64,000 nt of DNA, taken from positions 51,929,992-51,993,991 of the forward strand of contig NC_091292.1 of NCBI RefSeq assembly GCF_038502225.1, in the 5' to 3' direction. The first letter of the stretch is position 1, and each line of letters opens with the position of its first letter. A program made the translations under genes and the position numbers. This document shows, one piece after another, positions 32,955-46,532 of the stretch. The DNA is from Cherax quadricarinatus (taxonomy: Eukaryota > Arthropoda > Malacostraca > Decapoda > Parastacidae). The notes under the pieces are model-generated. The model worked only from the letters and a program-made list of their open reading frames with translations, was not told the origin of the DNA and did no database searches.

Positions 32955-34260
32955 AATTATTGGCTTTGTTCAGCTTGTGGATACCCAGGATCTGAAAGAG
33001 TGTATAGCTGCTCGGACTTTCTGATATATTTGGTGAGGACTGACATATAGTGTTTGATGAATTCTTCAGTTATTAAGCCCTTTCTATATTGTTTTTCTTA
33101 CTGATGTTTCATACTGATGGATCTTAGGATGCTGTTAGTAAGCCATGGACAGCTTAGTCTTTTATTAATGATCTATTTAGTTTTTATGGGACAATGTTTG
33201 TAATATAGTCGATACCAACAGCATTGGAAAATTCTGTAGGCCCGTCAACTGAGCTTAGTTCTGAAGTGAAGTTACTTATTGATGCCTCATAATGAAGTCG
33301 AAAAGAGAACCTATTATATTCCATTAGTTAATTACAAATGTATATTTGTTAGAAGGAAAGTTGGGTAGAGGTCAGTAGTGTTATCCGTTATTATCCCCGT
33401 TTTAAGCGTGGCTAGCATGTTTGTCCATATATGGTCAGCTATGGTTGCACTCGTCTCAGTCTTGTTGGCTTTGTAATTGTTGGTATGAGTAGTGTATTAT
33501 TCATACTGTTAATGAAATATAGTTACAGGTTGGTCATCTGTTATGCCAAGGTTAATGATGAAGTCTCCTGCTAGTAGTAGGAGGTGCTTATTCACTGGTG
33601 TATCTGCAATCAGTGTTTTTAGTTCATCACTAAACCCTGGGATATTAGTATGAGGCATTCTGTATAAGACCCCAGTTGCTCTAGGGTTTCTTAGGTATTT
33701 TACAGAGAAGTTTGCGAATATATATTCACTATATTAATCACAAGGATATTGTGTTGCAACATGATAGTTTATTAGAATATAGATGGCAATACCTCCCCCA
33801 ATTTGTTCTGGCCTGTAGTTGTGGATTGCTGTGTTTCCTGGTAGTGTGTAGATGTCTATTATGTCTTGCTTAAGCCAGGTTTCAGTAAGAATAATACAGG
33901 AGAAGGTTGTCTTTAATGAATCTTGGAGTGCCAGAAGGTCATCGTAGTGTTTACTTAGGGATCTAATATTGTAATTTTAAATCGTAATAATATTTCTGGC
34001 ATTGCTGAGGACAGTACTGGCTTCTGTTGCTGTGTAGTAAAGACAGTTGCTTTCAGTTAAATGTTGACTGGGATTTAGATTATATACATTTAGTTCAGTG
34101 TCGATGTCAGCATTCAGCATTTAGGTTAACTGATATTAAATGATTATTAATTGCAGAAGGGTGATAACAGGTAATATTAATATCTGTAATAAATGGTGAT
34201 TGAACATTGATGGTATAAATGTATATTGATCCAGTAGACTGTAAAAACTAACAAACATAT
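32955..34260 (-). pseudogene. Jockey-like LINE C, endonuclease half
   Basis: Minus-strand fragments: NYNIRSLSKHYDDLLALQDS (about 33915-33975), IILTETWLKQDIIDIYTLPG (catalytic Glu, about 33840-33900), GGGIAIYI (about 33785-33810), and LLLAGDFIINLGI (about 33545-33580). The last is the GDFN motif with Asn changed to Ile, so the nuclease is inactive. It is the other part of element C (27840-29710), separated by RTE copy 1. Confidence 0.72.
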
Positions 34261-34299
34261 AGTGTTAGAGTAGCAATGAAATATAATGAGCGATTAAGA

Positions 34300-34593
34300 C
34301 TACCGTGGCCCGTGGCCTGGTGGCAAAAGCTCTCGCTTCACACGGTAAGGGTCCGGGTTCGATCCCCGGCGAGGGTAGAAACAAAGAGCGTGTTTCCTTA
34401 CACCGGTTGTCTAAGTTTATCCGTCAATGTTAATGGTTACGTTGGTGTTAGTCGACTGGTGTGGGTCGCATCCTGGGACAAAGCTGACTTAATTTACCCG
34501 AAATGCTCTGCATAACAAGGGGCTTTCTATGTGGTAGTATGTCATTGATGTCAGCTAGGACTGTATACCTTGTACATGTACTTGAAGAAATAA
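34300..34593 (+). repeat. tRNA-Val-like SINE
   Basis: Head with A-box-like GGCCTGGTGGCAAAAGC, anticodon-loop TTCACAC and B box GGTTCGATCC (34356-34365), then a tRNA-unrelated body (CCCGAAATGCTCTGCATAAC) and a tail into AATAAAATAATAATAAT. The acceptor stem does not pair, so it is a SINE and not a tRNA gene. It was inserted beside LINE C. Confidence 0.85.
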
Positions 34594-34733
<140 letters not shown>

Positions 34734-34828
34734 CATCAGTAACACCTGACTGTTATTGCACTAACTCTGTTATAAACTGCACACAATAGACTGAAAAGAA
34801 TAAAGTATATAGTTGTATACTAATAAAG

Positions 34829-35170
34829 GATGGTAAAAGAGAGGAGTCATTAAATGGAGAGTTAGAAGTATCGACAAGATGGAGGGAATATTTTGAGGAA
34901 CTGTTAAATGTTGATGAAGAGAGAGAAGCTGTGTTTCAGTGTATAGGGCAAGGAGGAATTACATCTAGTAGGAGTGAGGAAGAGCCAGTTGTGAGTGTGG
35001 GGGAAGTGCTTGGGAAAGTGGATAGAATGAAAGGGAGCAAAGCAGCTGGGATTGCTGGGATAAAGATAGAAATGTTAAAAGCAGGAGGGGATATAGTTTT
35101 GGAGTGGTTGGTGCTATTATTTAATAAATGTATGGCACAGGGGAAGGTACCTAGGGATTGGTAGAGAGCA
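34829..35170 (+). pseudogene. RTE LINE copy 3, first part (RT N terminus)
   Basis: Matches 31020-31365 of copy 1, including CRMKG-type codons VDRMKGSKAAGIAGIKIEML and LFNKCMAQGKVPRDW; in the last codons TGG is followed by TAG. It is interrupted after AGAGAGCA by LINE A copy 2 and resumes at 37881 with TTGTATAAAGGCAAAGGGGA. Confidence 0.82.
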
Positions 35171-37880
35171 TACCTGGAGTATACCTGGAGAGGGTTTCGG
35201 GGCTCAACGCCCCCTCGGCCCGGTCTGAGATCAGGCCTTATGGTGGATCAGGGTCTGATCAATCAGGCTGTTATTGCTGACTGCACGCAAACCGACGTAA
35301 GAACAACAGCCCGGCTGATCAGGTACTAACTTCAGGTGCCTGTCTAGCGCCTTCTTGAAGACAGCCAGGGATCTATTGATAATTCCCCTTATGTACGCTG
35401 AAAGGTAGTTGAACAGTCTTGGGCCCCTGACACTTATTGTGTTGTCTCTCAGTGGACTCATGGCGCCCTTGCTTTTCAATGAGGGAATGTTACCTCTCCT
35501 GCCGAGTCTTATGCTTTCAGAGGGAGTGATTTTCGTGTGCAACTTTGGTACTAATCTCTCTAGAATTTTCCAAGTGTAAATTATCATGTATCTCCCTCGC
35601 CTGCATTCCAGGGAATACAAATCAGAGTGCTATATCGTACTCATGTATGCCGTGAAAGTTCTCTGTACATTCTCTAGGTCAGCAATTTCGCCTGCCTTGA
35701 AGGGGGGCAGTTAGTGTACAACAGTATTCCAACCTAGAGAGAACAAGCGATTTGAAGAGAATCATCATGTGCTTGGCGTCCCTAGTTTTGAAGGTTCGCA
35801 TTATCTATTCTATAATTTTTCTAGCAGATGAGGTAGATACATTGTTGTGGTCTTTGAAGGTGAGATCCTCTGACATTATCATTCTCAGGTCCTTCACATT
35901 GTTTTCTCGCTCTATTGTGTGTTTAGAATTTGTTGTATACCCTGATACAGTTTTAATTTTCTCAAGTTTTCCATATCTTAGTAGCTGAAATTTCTCTTCA
36001 TTGAACTTCATATTGTTTTGAGTGGCCCATTTGAAGATTTGGTTTATGTCCACTTGGAGTCTTCGAGTGTCTTCGATGGAGGACACTGTCATGGCAATTC
36101 GGGTGTCATCCGCAAAGGAAGACACGGAGCTATGGCTTATATCTCTAAGTCAGATATGAGGATGAGAAACAGGATGGGAGAGAGTACTGTGCCTTGTGGA
36201 ACAAAGCTTTTCACTGTAGCCGCCTCAGACTTTACTCTGTTTACTACTACTCTTTGTGTTATATTTGTTAGGAAATTATAGATCCATCAACCAACTTTTC
36301 CTGTTATTCCTTTATCGCACATTCTGTGCGCTATTACATCATGGTCACACTTGTCGAAGGCTTTCGTAAAATCTGTGTATAGTATATCTTCATTTTATTT
36401 ATCCTCTGAAGCATCCAGGATCTTGTCATAGTGGTCCGGTAACTGGGACAAGGAGGAGCAACCTGCTCTAAACCCATGTTGCCCTGGGTTGTGTAATTGA
36501 TGGGTATCTAGGTGGTTGGCGATCTTGTTTCTTAGAACCCTTTCAAAGATTTCTATGATATGGAATGTTAGCGCTATCGGTCTCTAGTTCTTTTCAATTG
36601 ATTTACTGCCACCTTTGTGGAGTGGGGTTGTCTGTTGTTTTGTGATGGACTTCTTTCAGTTCTTGATGAACACAGTTCCATGAGTCCGGGCCTGGGGCAG
36701 AGTGCAGGGGCATGACACTAAATGCCTTTTCGAAGTCTTGTGGTGTTAGGATAATATCAGAGATTTTTGAAATGACCAAATTTTGGGTCTCGGTCATAAA
36801 AATTCATTTAGATCGTTGACCCTTAGACTGGTTAAGGGCTTGTTGAACACTGAGTCATATCTCACTCATTTCTTTGCTGTCATCTGTGTAGGTCCCACCT
36901 CGTCAAAGCAGGGATCCGATACTGGATGTTATTTTTTCCTTTGATTTGGCATAGGAGAAGAAATATTTAAGGTTTCTTTCAATTTCCTTTATGGCTTTAA
37001 GCTCTTCCTGAGATTCTTGTCTCAAGTAACATTCCTTAAGCTTAAGTTCAATATTTGCTATTTCTCTGACCAGTGCCTCCCTTCGTATTTCAGATATACT
37101 GGCCCCTCTCAGCAGCTCTGTTATTCTTTGCCTTCGCCTGTATAGGGAGCGTTTCTCTCTTTCTAGTTTGCATTTTTTTTAATGGAATGAATCTTGAGCA
37201 GACCTCAAATGCCATAGGGTTATTTTCTCTAGCAAAGGTTCAAATCCATTATGTTTAGGATATTTTCCCAGCTTGTTTCAGTTAGGACATGATTGATTTC
37301 TTCCCACTGCATGTATTTGTTATTGAAGTTGAATTTTGTGAAGGCACCCTCATAACTGATCACAATTTGCTGGTCAGGAACCCTGTATATACATGTCTGT
37401 GCCTCTGTTATGTTGTGATCTTAGTGTATTGTCTTTGATATGGTTATATTACGTATCAAATCGTCATTGTTAGTGAAGATGAGGTCGAGCGTATTTTGTA
37501 GTCTTGTAGGCTCTATTATTTGCTGGTTTAAGGTGAATTTGGTGCAAAGACTTAAAAGTTTGTGTGTGTGTGTGAATTTTCATTTGAGCTGCCTCCTGGG
37601 GTAATCTCTGCTGAAACATTATTTTCTACTCTCCTCCATTTTACGAGTCTCAAGTTGAAATACCCAAGTAGTAAGATGTTTGGGGCAGGAGTTGGACAGT
37701 GATCAGTTTTCAAAAGCTGTTCCTGAAATTGCTGGGAAGCTGCATTCGGAGGCTTGTATACAACGGCAATGACATGGTTTTGGTTTTCGATCCTTACTGC
37801 CAAAACTTCAACTACATCATTTGAGGTATTTAGCAGTTCTGAGCAAATGAGCAACTCTGTGACGTACAGGACAACCCCTC
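35171..37880 (-). pseudogene. CR1-like LINE A, copy 2 (5'-truncated)
   Basis: Minus strand, inserted into RTE copy 3. The 3' end has a tandem tail (ACTCCAGGTA twice, 35171-35196). The C terminus reads SLECRRGRYMIIYTWKILER and SVRGPRLFNYLSAYIRGIIN. Motif C SSFADDTRIAMTVS is at about 36090-36125. The linker and endonuclease end include LAVRIENQNHVIAVVYKPPN with ILLLGYFNL, the GDFN aspartate being lost to Tyr. Multiple stops and shifts. It lacks ORF1 and the endonuclease N terminus. Confidence 0.82.
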
Positions 37881-39420
37881 CAGTTCATTGTATAAAGGCA
37901 AAGGGGACAAAAGAGAGTGCAAAAATTATAGGGAAATAAGTCGGTTGAGTAAACCTGGTGAAGTGTATTGTAAAGTTATTATTGAAAGAATTAAAAGTAA
38001 GATGGACAGCAGGATAGCAGATGAACAAAGAGGCCTTAGGAAGGGTAGGGGGTGTGCAGACCAATTGTTTACAGTGAAACATATAGGTAAACAATATTTA
38101 GATAAGGGTAAAAAGGTTTTTGTGGCATTTATGAATTTGGAAAAGGCGTATGATACGGTGGATAAGGGGGCAATGTGGCAAATGTTGCAATTGTATGAAA
38201 TAGGAGGTAGGCTACTGAAAGCAGTGAAGAGTTTTTATGAAGATAATGAGGCTCAGGTTAGAGTTTGTAGGAGAGAGAGAGATTATTTTGCAGAGAAAAT
38301 AGGCCTTAGACAGAGATGTGTGATGTCACCATGGTTGTTCAATATATTTTTTGACGGGGTTGTAAGAGTAGTGAACGCTAAAGTGTTGGCAAGAGGTGTG
38401 GGGTTAAAAGATAAAGAATCTAACAGAAAGTAAGAGTTGTCCTAGTTGCTCTTTACTGATGGCACTGTGCTTCTGAGAGATTCTGAAGAGAAGTTGCAGA
38501 GGTTGGTGGATGAGTTTGGTAAGGTATGTAAAAGAAGGAAATTAAAAGTGAATATAGGAAAGAGTAAGGTGATGAGAATAACAAAAAAAAATTAGGTAAC
38601 GAAATACTGGATATCAGATTGGACGGAGAGAGTATGGAGGAGGTGAATGTATTAAGATATTTGGGAGTGGACATGTCAGCAGATGGGTCTATGAAAGAGG
38701 AGGTGAATCATAGAATTGATGAGGGAAAGAAGGTAAGTGGTGCACTGAGGAGTCTGTGGAGACAAAGAGCATTATTCATGGAAGCAAAGAAGGGAATGTA
38801 TGAAATTATAGTTATGCCAACGCTCTTATATGGGTGTGAAGCATAGGTGGTGAATGTCGCAACAAGGAGAAGGCTGGAGGCAGTGGAGATGTCACGTCTA
38901 AGTTCAGTGTGTGGTGTGAATATAATGCAGAGAATCTGTAGTTTTGAAAGGAGGAGATGCAGGATTACCAAAACTATTATCCAGAGGGGTGAGGAGGGGT
39001 TGTTGAGGTGGTTTGGACATGTAGAGAGGCTGGAACGAAATAGAATGACTTCGAGAGGGTATAAATCTGTAGTGGATGGAAGGCAGCGTACGGTTCGGCC
39101 TAGGAAAGGTTGGAGGGAGGGGATAAAGGAGCATGCGTGAGCGTGTTAGATAGGAGCAGATGGAGACAAATGGTTTTAGGACTTGACGTGCTGTTGGAAT
39201 GTGAAGGGATTCAGAAAAACCGGCAGGCCGGACTTGAGTCCTGGAGATGAGAAGTACAGTGCCTGCACTCTGAAGGAGGGGTGTTAACGTTGCAGTTTTA
39301 TAACTGTAGTGTAAGAACGCCTCTGGGAAAACAGTGATAGAGTGAATGATGATGAAAGTTTTTTTCTTTTTGGGGCCACCCTACCCTGGTGTGAAACGGC
39401 CGATGTGTTAATAAAAAAAA
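37881..39420 (+). pseudogene. RTE LINE copy 3, second part
   Basis: Continues copy 3: MDSRIADEQRGLRKGRGCAD, AFMNLEKAYDTVDKGAM (motif A Asp changed to Asn) and RQRCVMSPWLFNIFFDGVVR. The motif C region is LLFTDGTVL-like, losing both aspartates. Then come LRYLGVDMSADGSMKEEVNH and RWFGHVERLERNRMTS. The 3' end TGTGAAACGGCCGATGTG... leads to TTAATAAAAAAAATA (39405-39423). It preserves the TGTGTG at 38315 that copy 1 has lost. Confidence 0.82.
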
Positions 39421-39423
39421 TAT

Positions 39424-39801
39424 TTTTCTTGATCTACTACCTCGATTACTTCATTGTAATAAAGGTTAGTAAATTCCCAAGTTTGGAACAGCACTTTGTA
39501 ATTCTGTGCTAAGATACTCGATGTATATATCTTGTGTATACTTTATAACATGTCCCTAACTAAAACACAGGGTATTAATATTACACTGCCATCAGCAGCA
39601 CCAGTCATCGACACAACACTAATTGGGCAGACACACGTATTCAATCTTAACCAAATACTTTATACTACGTGGAGGATTTACCAAATGTTTCCATCGGTCC
39701 TATTTCGTCTCACCTTCCGTGTGGCCAAGTGTACATGAGACTGTGTGTATTCAATACATATATTGGATTGTGCAGAGGCCGAAATACGTATAGTTTTATT
39801 A

Positions 39802-39891
<90 letters not shown>

Positions 39892-40120
39892 ATTATTATT
39901 ATTATTGTTAATATGATTATTATCATCATTATCACCATCATCATTAACAACTATTCGCTTACGAGTATACACTATCATAAGTTAAGATAACGGACAGTCT
40001 TCCTGTTGCTGCTTGAGATATGACCGTAATCATGAGATAAGATAAAGCTGACTTGCATAATACATCATAGTCACCAACACTGATCTATCAAGTGTGAAAA
40101 CATTAAGACACTGGAACTTC
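39424..40120. other. no recognised gene; contains (ATT)n at 39803-39906
   Basis: Unique-looking AT-rich sequence surrounding a 35-unit ATT tract (39803-39906) and a TCATCA-rich end. No domain-bearing frame. Confidence 0.6.
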
Positions 40121-40188
40121 AAGGCGCAGGAACATTAATAAGGCGCAGGAACATTAAGGCGCAGGAACATTAAGGCGCAGGAACATTG
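40121..40188 (+). repeat. 16-bp tandem repeat, four units
   Basis: AAGGCGCAGGAACATT four times, the first followed by an extra AATA-like insertion. Confidence 0.92.
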
Positions 40189-40650
40189 GGCTTCAGGTAA
40201 GAGCGATTCAGTATTCTTCGTCCTCAGACACACTCTTCAGCTGATGATATTGATAATATATTTAATATATTCACGAAGAATCACTGAATCTATAAATCCA
40301 AGCAGCTCCTGTGTGCTGAAAGGTTATCATTTTTAAGACATTCAGGGAAATGAAAATTTGCTCCAAATTCCTCACATCTAACAATGTTAGGTTGGTTTCT
40401 CACTTTATTTTGAGTGAAAATTAGATTGGACAAATACACTATGGAACGGGGGAGAATGTTTGGTTATGAGACATGCAAAAAAAGGACTGCCTCAGTGCTC
40501 TTTTATTCTTATGTACATGTAAGAAAAGAAAGGTTAAGGGGGAGGAAAGAAAGTCAGAAAATGAAAAACGATCACTAAGAAAGGTAAGAAAAGTGTAAAA
40601 GGAAAAATATAGAAAATACAACAAAGCGTGACCACATTTCGATAGCGTAT
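40189..40650. other. no recognised features
   Basis: AT-rich sequence with no repeat or gene that I can support. Confidence 0.4.
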
Positions 40651-40654
40651 ATAC

Positions 40655-40659
<5 letters not shown>

Positions 40660-40740
<81 letters not shown>
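40660..40740. repeat. (CA)n microsatellite, about 40 units
   Basis: Uninterrupted (AC) run ending precisely at the start of a LINE family D 3' fragment. Confidence 0.98.
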
Positions 40741-40743
<3 letters not shown>

Positions 40744-41135
40744 GGAATGGCCTACGAAGAAAGGTTAAGGGCAATCGGACTAACGACACTGGAGGACAGG
40801 AGTGTCAGGGAAGACATAATGACGACATACAAAATACTGCGTAGAATAGATAAGGTGGACAGAGACAGGATGTTCCAGAGATGGGACACAGCAGCAAAAG
40901 GACACAGTTGGAAGTTGAAGACAGATGAATCACAGTGATGTTAGAAAGTATTTCTTCAGTCACAGGGTAGTCAGCAAGTGGAATAGTTTGGGAAACAATG
41001 TAGTGGAGGCAGGATCCATCCATAGCTTTAAGCAGAGGTATGATAAAGCTCATGGTTCAGGGAAAGTGACCCAGTAGCGGCCATTGAAAAGGCGGGGCCA
41101 GGAGCTATGACTCGACCCCTGCAGCCACAACTAGG
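40741..41135 (+). mobile_element. LINE family D 3' end
   Basis: Encodes AYEERLRAIGLTTLEDRSVR, EDIMTTYKILRRIDKVDRDR and, in a shifted frame, the FFSHRVVSKWNSLGNNVVEA type end. The 3' UTR GGGCCAGGAGCTATGACTCG continues to CACAACTAGGTGAG and then into a (CA)n-(TA)n tract. The same 3' end occurs reversed at 63868-64000. It is a severely truncated copy. Confidence 0.78.
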
Positions 41136-41862
<727 letters not shown>

Positions 41863-42019
41863 TAGTGATGAAGGCGGCTCAGCGGACCCTGCAGCAGAGT
41901 GGCTCATTCCTGAGCGGCTCATTCCTGAGTGGCTCATCCCGAAAAGGGCTGCGGCTGAGTGGCTCCTTTTCACACCTATATGCTAATGACCTTTTTCACA
42001 CCTATATGCTAATGACCTT

Positions 42020-42235
42020 AACCCCACCCATGACCCCACCCACAACCCCCACCCACGCCCCCCCCCGCGCCCCCACGCCCGCGCCCCCCGCGCCCCCACG
42101 ACCCCCCACCCACGCCCCCCGCGCCCCCCACGCCCGCGCCCCCACGCCCCAACGACGCCCCCACCCACGCCCCCACGACCCCCCCACCCGCCCTCGCCCT
42201 CGCGCCCGCCTGCGCCCCTCGCGCCCACCCGCGCC
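42020..42235 (+). repeat. GC-rich CCCACGCCC minisatellite (left arm)
   Basis: About 215 bp of CCCACGCCC / CGCGCCCCC units. The mirror copy lies at about 53745-54035. Pro/Arg-rich frames in it are artefacts. Confidence 0.9.
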
Positions 42236-42399
42236 TTCTGCTGCGCCTTCTGCAGCATCGTCCGGATCACCCCCGCTCCCCGAATTTTTTTCCGATTTTT
42301 TTCAAATTTTTTTTTAATTTCATTTTATTGTGCTCTCCACTTCCTCAAATCAAGTTTTTTGGATTGCCCCTCCCACTTTCACCCTCACCCCAAATTTTT

Positions 42400-43190
42400 T
42401 CGATTTTTTTTTCTCGATAATACAAAGTCTCCATCTCCTCGGATCAAGTTTTTCTCGATAATACAAAGTCTCCATCTCCTCGGATCAAGTTTTTCTCGAT
42501 AATACCAAGACTCCATCTCCTTGGATCAAGCTTTCTCGATAATACAAAGACTCCAATTCCTCGGATCAAGTTTTTGGATTCCCCCCTATGGGGTTTCGAA
42601 ATTCTTATGATCTCCTTGGATCAAGTTTTTTTTTCTCGATAATACCAAGACTCCATCTTCTCGGATCGAGTTTTTGGATTCCCCCTCTGGGTATAAGCAT
42701 TCAAAATGAACTCCCACTTGCATCCCAATTTTTTTTCTCGATAATACAAAGACTCCAATTCCTTGGATCAAGGTTTTCTCGATAATACAAAGACTCCATC
42801 TCCTCGGATCAAGTTTTTCTCGATATCAATAATACAAAGATTTCCCCCACCATCCACTTCTACCCTCTATGTCCAAGTATTTCTCCTCCATCTCCTCGGA
42901 TCAAGTTTTTTGGATTCCCCCTCTGGGTATAAGCATTCAAAATGAACTCCCACTTGCATCCCCAATTTTTTTTCTAGATAATACAAAGACTCCAATTCCT
43001 CGGATCAAATTTTTCTCGAAATCAAAGTCTCCATCTCCATGGATCAAGTTTTTCTCGATAATACAAAGTCTCCAATTCCTCGGATCAATTTTTTCTCGAA
43101 ATCAAAGACTCCATCTCCTTGGATCAAGTTTTTTTTCACGATAATACCAAGACTCCATCTCCTCGGATCAAGTTTTTGGATTCCCCCCTC
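42400..43190 (+). repeat. ~40-bp array TCTCGATAATACAAAGTCTCC (left arm)
   Basis: More than a dozen imperfect units of CTCGATAATACAAAG-CTCCATCTCC followed by TCGGATCAAGTTTTT. Some carry the longer spacer GGATTCCCCCTCTGGG and CATTCAAAATGAACTCCC. Mirror at about 52795-53560. Confidence 0.9.
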
Positions 43191-44219
43191 TCGGGGTAAG
43201 CATTCAAATGAACTCCTCCTATGGGGCATGGTACTTTCTCTTACTACAGGTCTAAACAAGTGTGACGTCACCTCACCTGTGTTTACTCGGCGGTCAGTGA
43301 CGTCACGTGATGACCTCACACATACAGGCTGAATCTTGTCGACTTCCCCCTATGTCAGTGACGTCACGCGATGACTCCACACACACACAGACTGAATCTT
43401 GTCGACTTCCCCATCCAGTATTACACATTTCATATACAACATAGGGAAAACATTTTCACTCTTAACCCAGGATAATCCAAATAATTTCACATTTTTTTCG
43501 TTAATACCCACAACAATCCACAATTTCTTTACAAAATACAACACAAGTCTAGACATAACCTTCTCTCTCTCCTCCTCCCCACCCTCCCGAACCCTCACAC
43601 TCCAACCAACACCCCACAATTTTTTCTCGTTTTAACTATTTCATCAGAAAGTCACCACAACACTTATAACCACTTTTCGATAAATTCACTAGTCACAATT
43701 TTACATATTACGAAGTTAATACGCACACACACCTCACTTTACTTTGAACACCTTCAAAACACTCTCATAAATCATTTGAATACTCACAAAAATACCTTTG
43801 AACATTTCCAAACAACACTGAAACACTTCCAAAATATCATTTTGAATACTCCCAAATAAGATTTGACAGCTCTAATTTATCTGCACTTACACATTTCATT
43901 AAATTACAACTCATCCCCCCAAACTCCTCCCTCAGTCTCCAGACTTCACAACATTATCACAAAAACTAACTCAAACACTTTACTTTGAACATCACAAAAA
44001 AACACCATCAATTACCTTTAAATACTCCAAAAACATCATTCGAACACCCCCAAATCACCTCTGAATACTCCCAGAACACCTTCATAAGTACTCTTGCACA
44101 TCATTTGAACACCTTCAAAAACACCTTTGAATAACCTCAAAACACCATTTGAGTACTCCCAAATACACCACTGAATACTACTAAAACACCACTGAATACA
44201 CTCAAAACACCACCAAAAT

Positions 44220-45990
44220 CACCATAAACTAAGATCAACACCCACATCCCACAACACCCACAACCCACAACACCCACATCCCACATCACCCACAACCCAC
44301 ATCACCCACATCACCCACACCCCACAATTTTTTCTCGTTTTAACTAATTTCATCAGAAAGTCACAACAACAACACACTTATAATCACTTTTCAACAACTC
44401 TAGTTCGACAACAACACCCACAACCCACAACACCCACAACACTCACACCCCACAATTTTTTCTCGTTTTAACTAATTTCATCAGAAAAAGTCACAACAAC
44501 AACCCACTTATAACATCTTTTTCGGTATCTCTAGTTCGACAACAACACCCACAACACCCACATCCCACAACACCCACAACCCACATCACCCACACCCCAC
44601 AACACCCACAACCCACATCACCCACACCCCACAACACACACAACCCACATCACCCACACCCCACAATTTTTTTCTCGTTTTAACTAATTTCATCAGAAAG
44701 TCACAACAACAACAACCCACAACTTATAATCACACCTTTGAATAACCTCAAAACACCATTTGAGTACTCCCAAATACACCACTGAATACTACTAAAACAC
44801 CACTGAATACACTCAAAACACCACCAAAATCACCATAAACTAAGATCAACACCCACATCCCACAACACCCACAACCCACAACACCCACATCCCACATCAC
44901 CCACAACCCACATCACCAACAACCCACAATTTTTTCTCGTTTTAACTAATTTCATCACAAAGTCACAAAAACAACAACACCACAACAATCACCAACAACT
45001 CTAGTTCCCAACAACACCCACAACCCACATCACCCACACCCCACAACACCCACAACCCACAATTTTTTTTTCTCGTTTTAAATAATTTCATCAGAAAAAG
45101 TCACAACAACCAACTTACAATCACTTTTCAGTATCTCTAGTTCGACAACAACACCCACAAGCTCACAACACCCACATCCCACATCACCCACAACCCACAT
45201 CACCCACACCCCACAACACCCACAACCCACAATTTTTTTTTCTCGTTTTAACTAATTTCATCAGAAAAAGTCACAACAGCCAACTTACAATCACTTTTCA
45301 GCATCTCTAGTTCGACAACAACACCCACAATCCACAACACCCACATCCCACAACACCCACATCCCACAACCCACAATTTTTTTTCTGGTTTTAACTAATT
45401 TCATCAGAAAAAAAGTCACAACAACAACCAAGAACTTATAACCACTTTTTCGGTATCTCTAGTTCGACAACAACACCCACAACACCCACATCCCACAACA
45501 CCCACATCCCACATTTTTTTCTTGTTTTAACTAATTTCATCAGAAAAAGTCACATCAACAACCCACAACTTATAACCACTTTTCAGCGTCTCTAGTTCGA
45601 CAACAACACCCACAACCCACAACACCCACATCCCACAACACCCACATCCCATATCACCCACACCCCCACAACAACTACCTACAACTTATAACCACTTTTT
45701 TCGGTATGTCTAGTTCGACAACAACACCCACAACCCACAACACCCACAACACCCACAACCCACAATTTTTTTTCTCGTTTTAACTAATTTCATCAGAAAA
45801 AGTCACATCAACAACCCACAACTTATAACCACTTTTTCGACATCACTAGTTCGACAACAACACCCACAACCACCAACACCCCACAACCCACAATTTTTTT
45901 CTCGTTTTAACTAATTTCATCAGAAAAAGTCACAAAAACAACCCACTTATATCATCTTTTTTGGTATCTCTAGTTCGACTACATTACCCA
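44220..45990 (+). repeat. ~110-200 bp array with CCCACAACACCCACAT and TTTTAACTAATTTCATCAGA
   Basis: About ten units built of a (CACCCACAAC)n-like variable segment, ATTTTTTTCTCGTTTTAACT, a CATCAGAAAAAGTCACAAC segment and ATCTCTAGTTCGACAACAAC. Mirror copy at about 50700-51840 with fewer units, explaining much of the arm-length difference. Confidence 0.88.
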
Positions 45991-46490
45991 CAACCCTCAT
46001 CAATTACCAATTTATTCACAATTTTTTCCCCTTCTTTTTACTGAATCTTAAATGTAATACACATTCCTCTTTACATTACTAAAATTCTAATAAAATCCTC
46101 TCCATACCCATCTCCTTGTATCCACATAAATTGATATTATACTCGCATCAACTAATCTCACTACCCAACTATTGCGACATGTTTCAACACCCTCCATTCT
46201 TTTCCAATATATCATAACTTTTCAATTCTATAATTTCTTTTTAAAATATTCACACATTACCTTTATTTTCAGTAAAATCTCCCCATATTTCATTAAATTT
46301 CTAATACAACCCTCCCCATACCCCTCTCCATCTCACCCGCATTTCTTCACATCCACTCACCCATCTCCCAACACACCTCTTCTGAACACACACAAAAATC
46401 ACATTTCACATCCACAAATGCATCTCATCACCCATCTCAAATCCACTAAAATCACTGTAACCAAGATATTCACAAAACTCTATGACCACC

Positions 46491-46532
<42 letters not shown>

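Noticed and set aside
34300..34375. A functional tRNA-Val gene
   Set aside because: B box and anticodon arm are recognisable but the acceptor stem does not pair and a SINE body with an AAT tail follows.
41865..42317. Pro/Arg- and Gly-rich frames in the palindrome (also 53559-54188)
   Set aside because: They arise from the GC-rich CCCACGCCC minisatellite and differ between the two arms.
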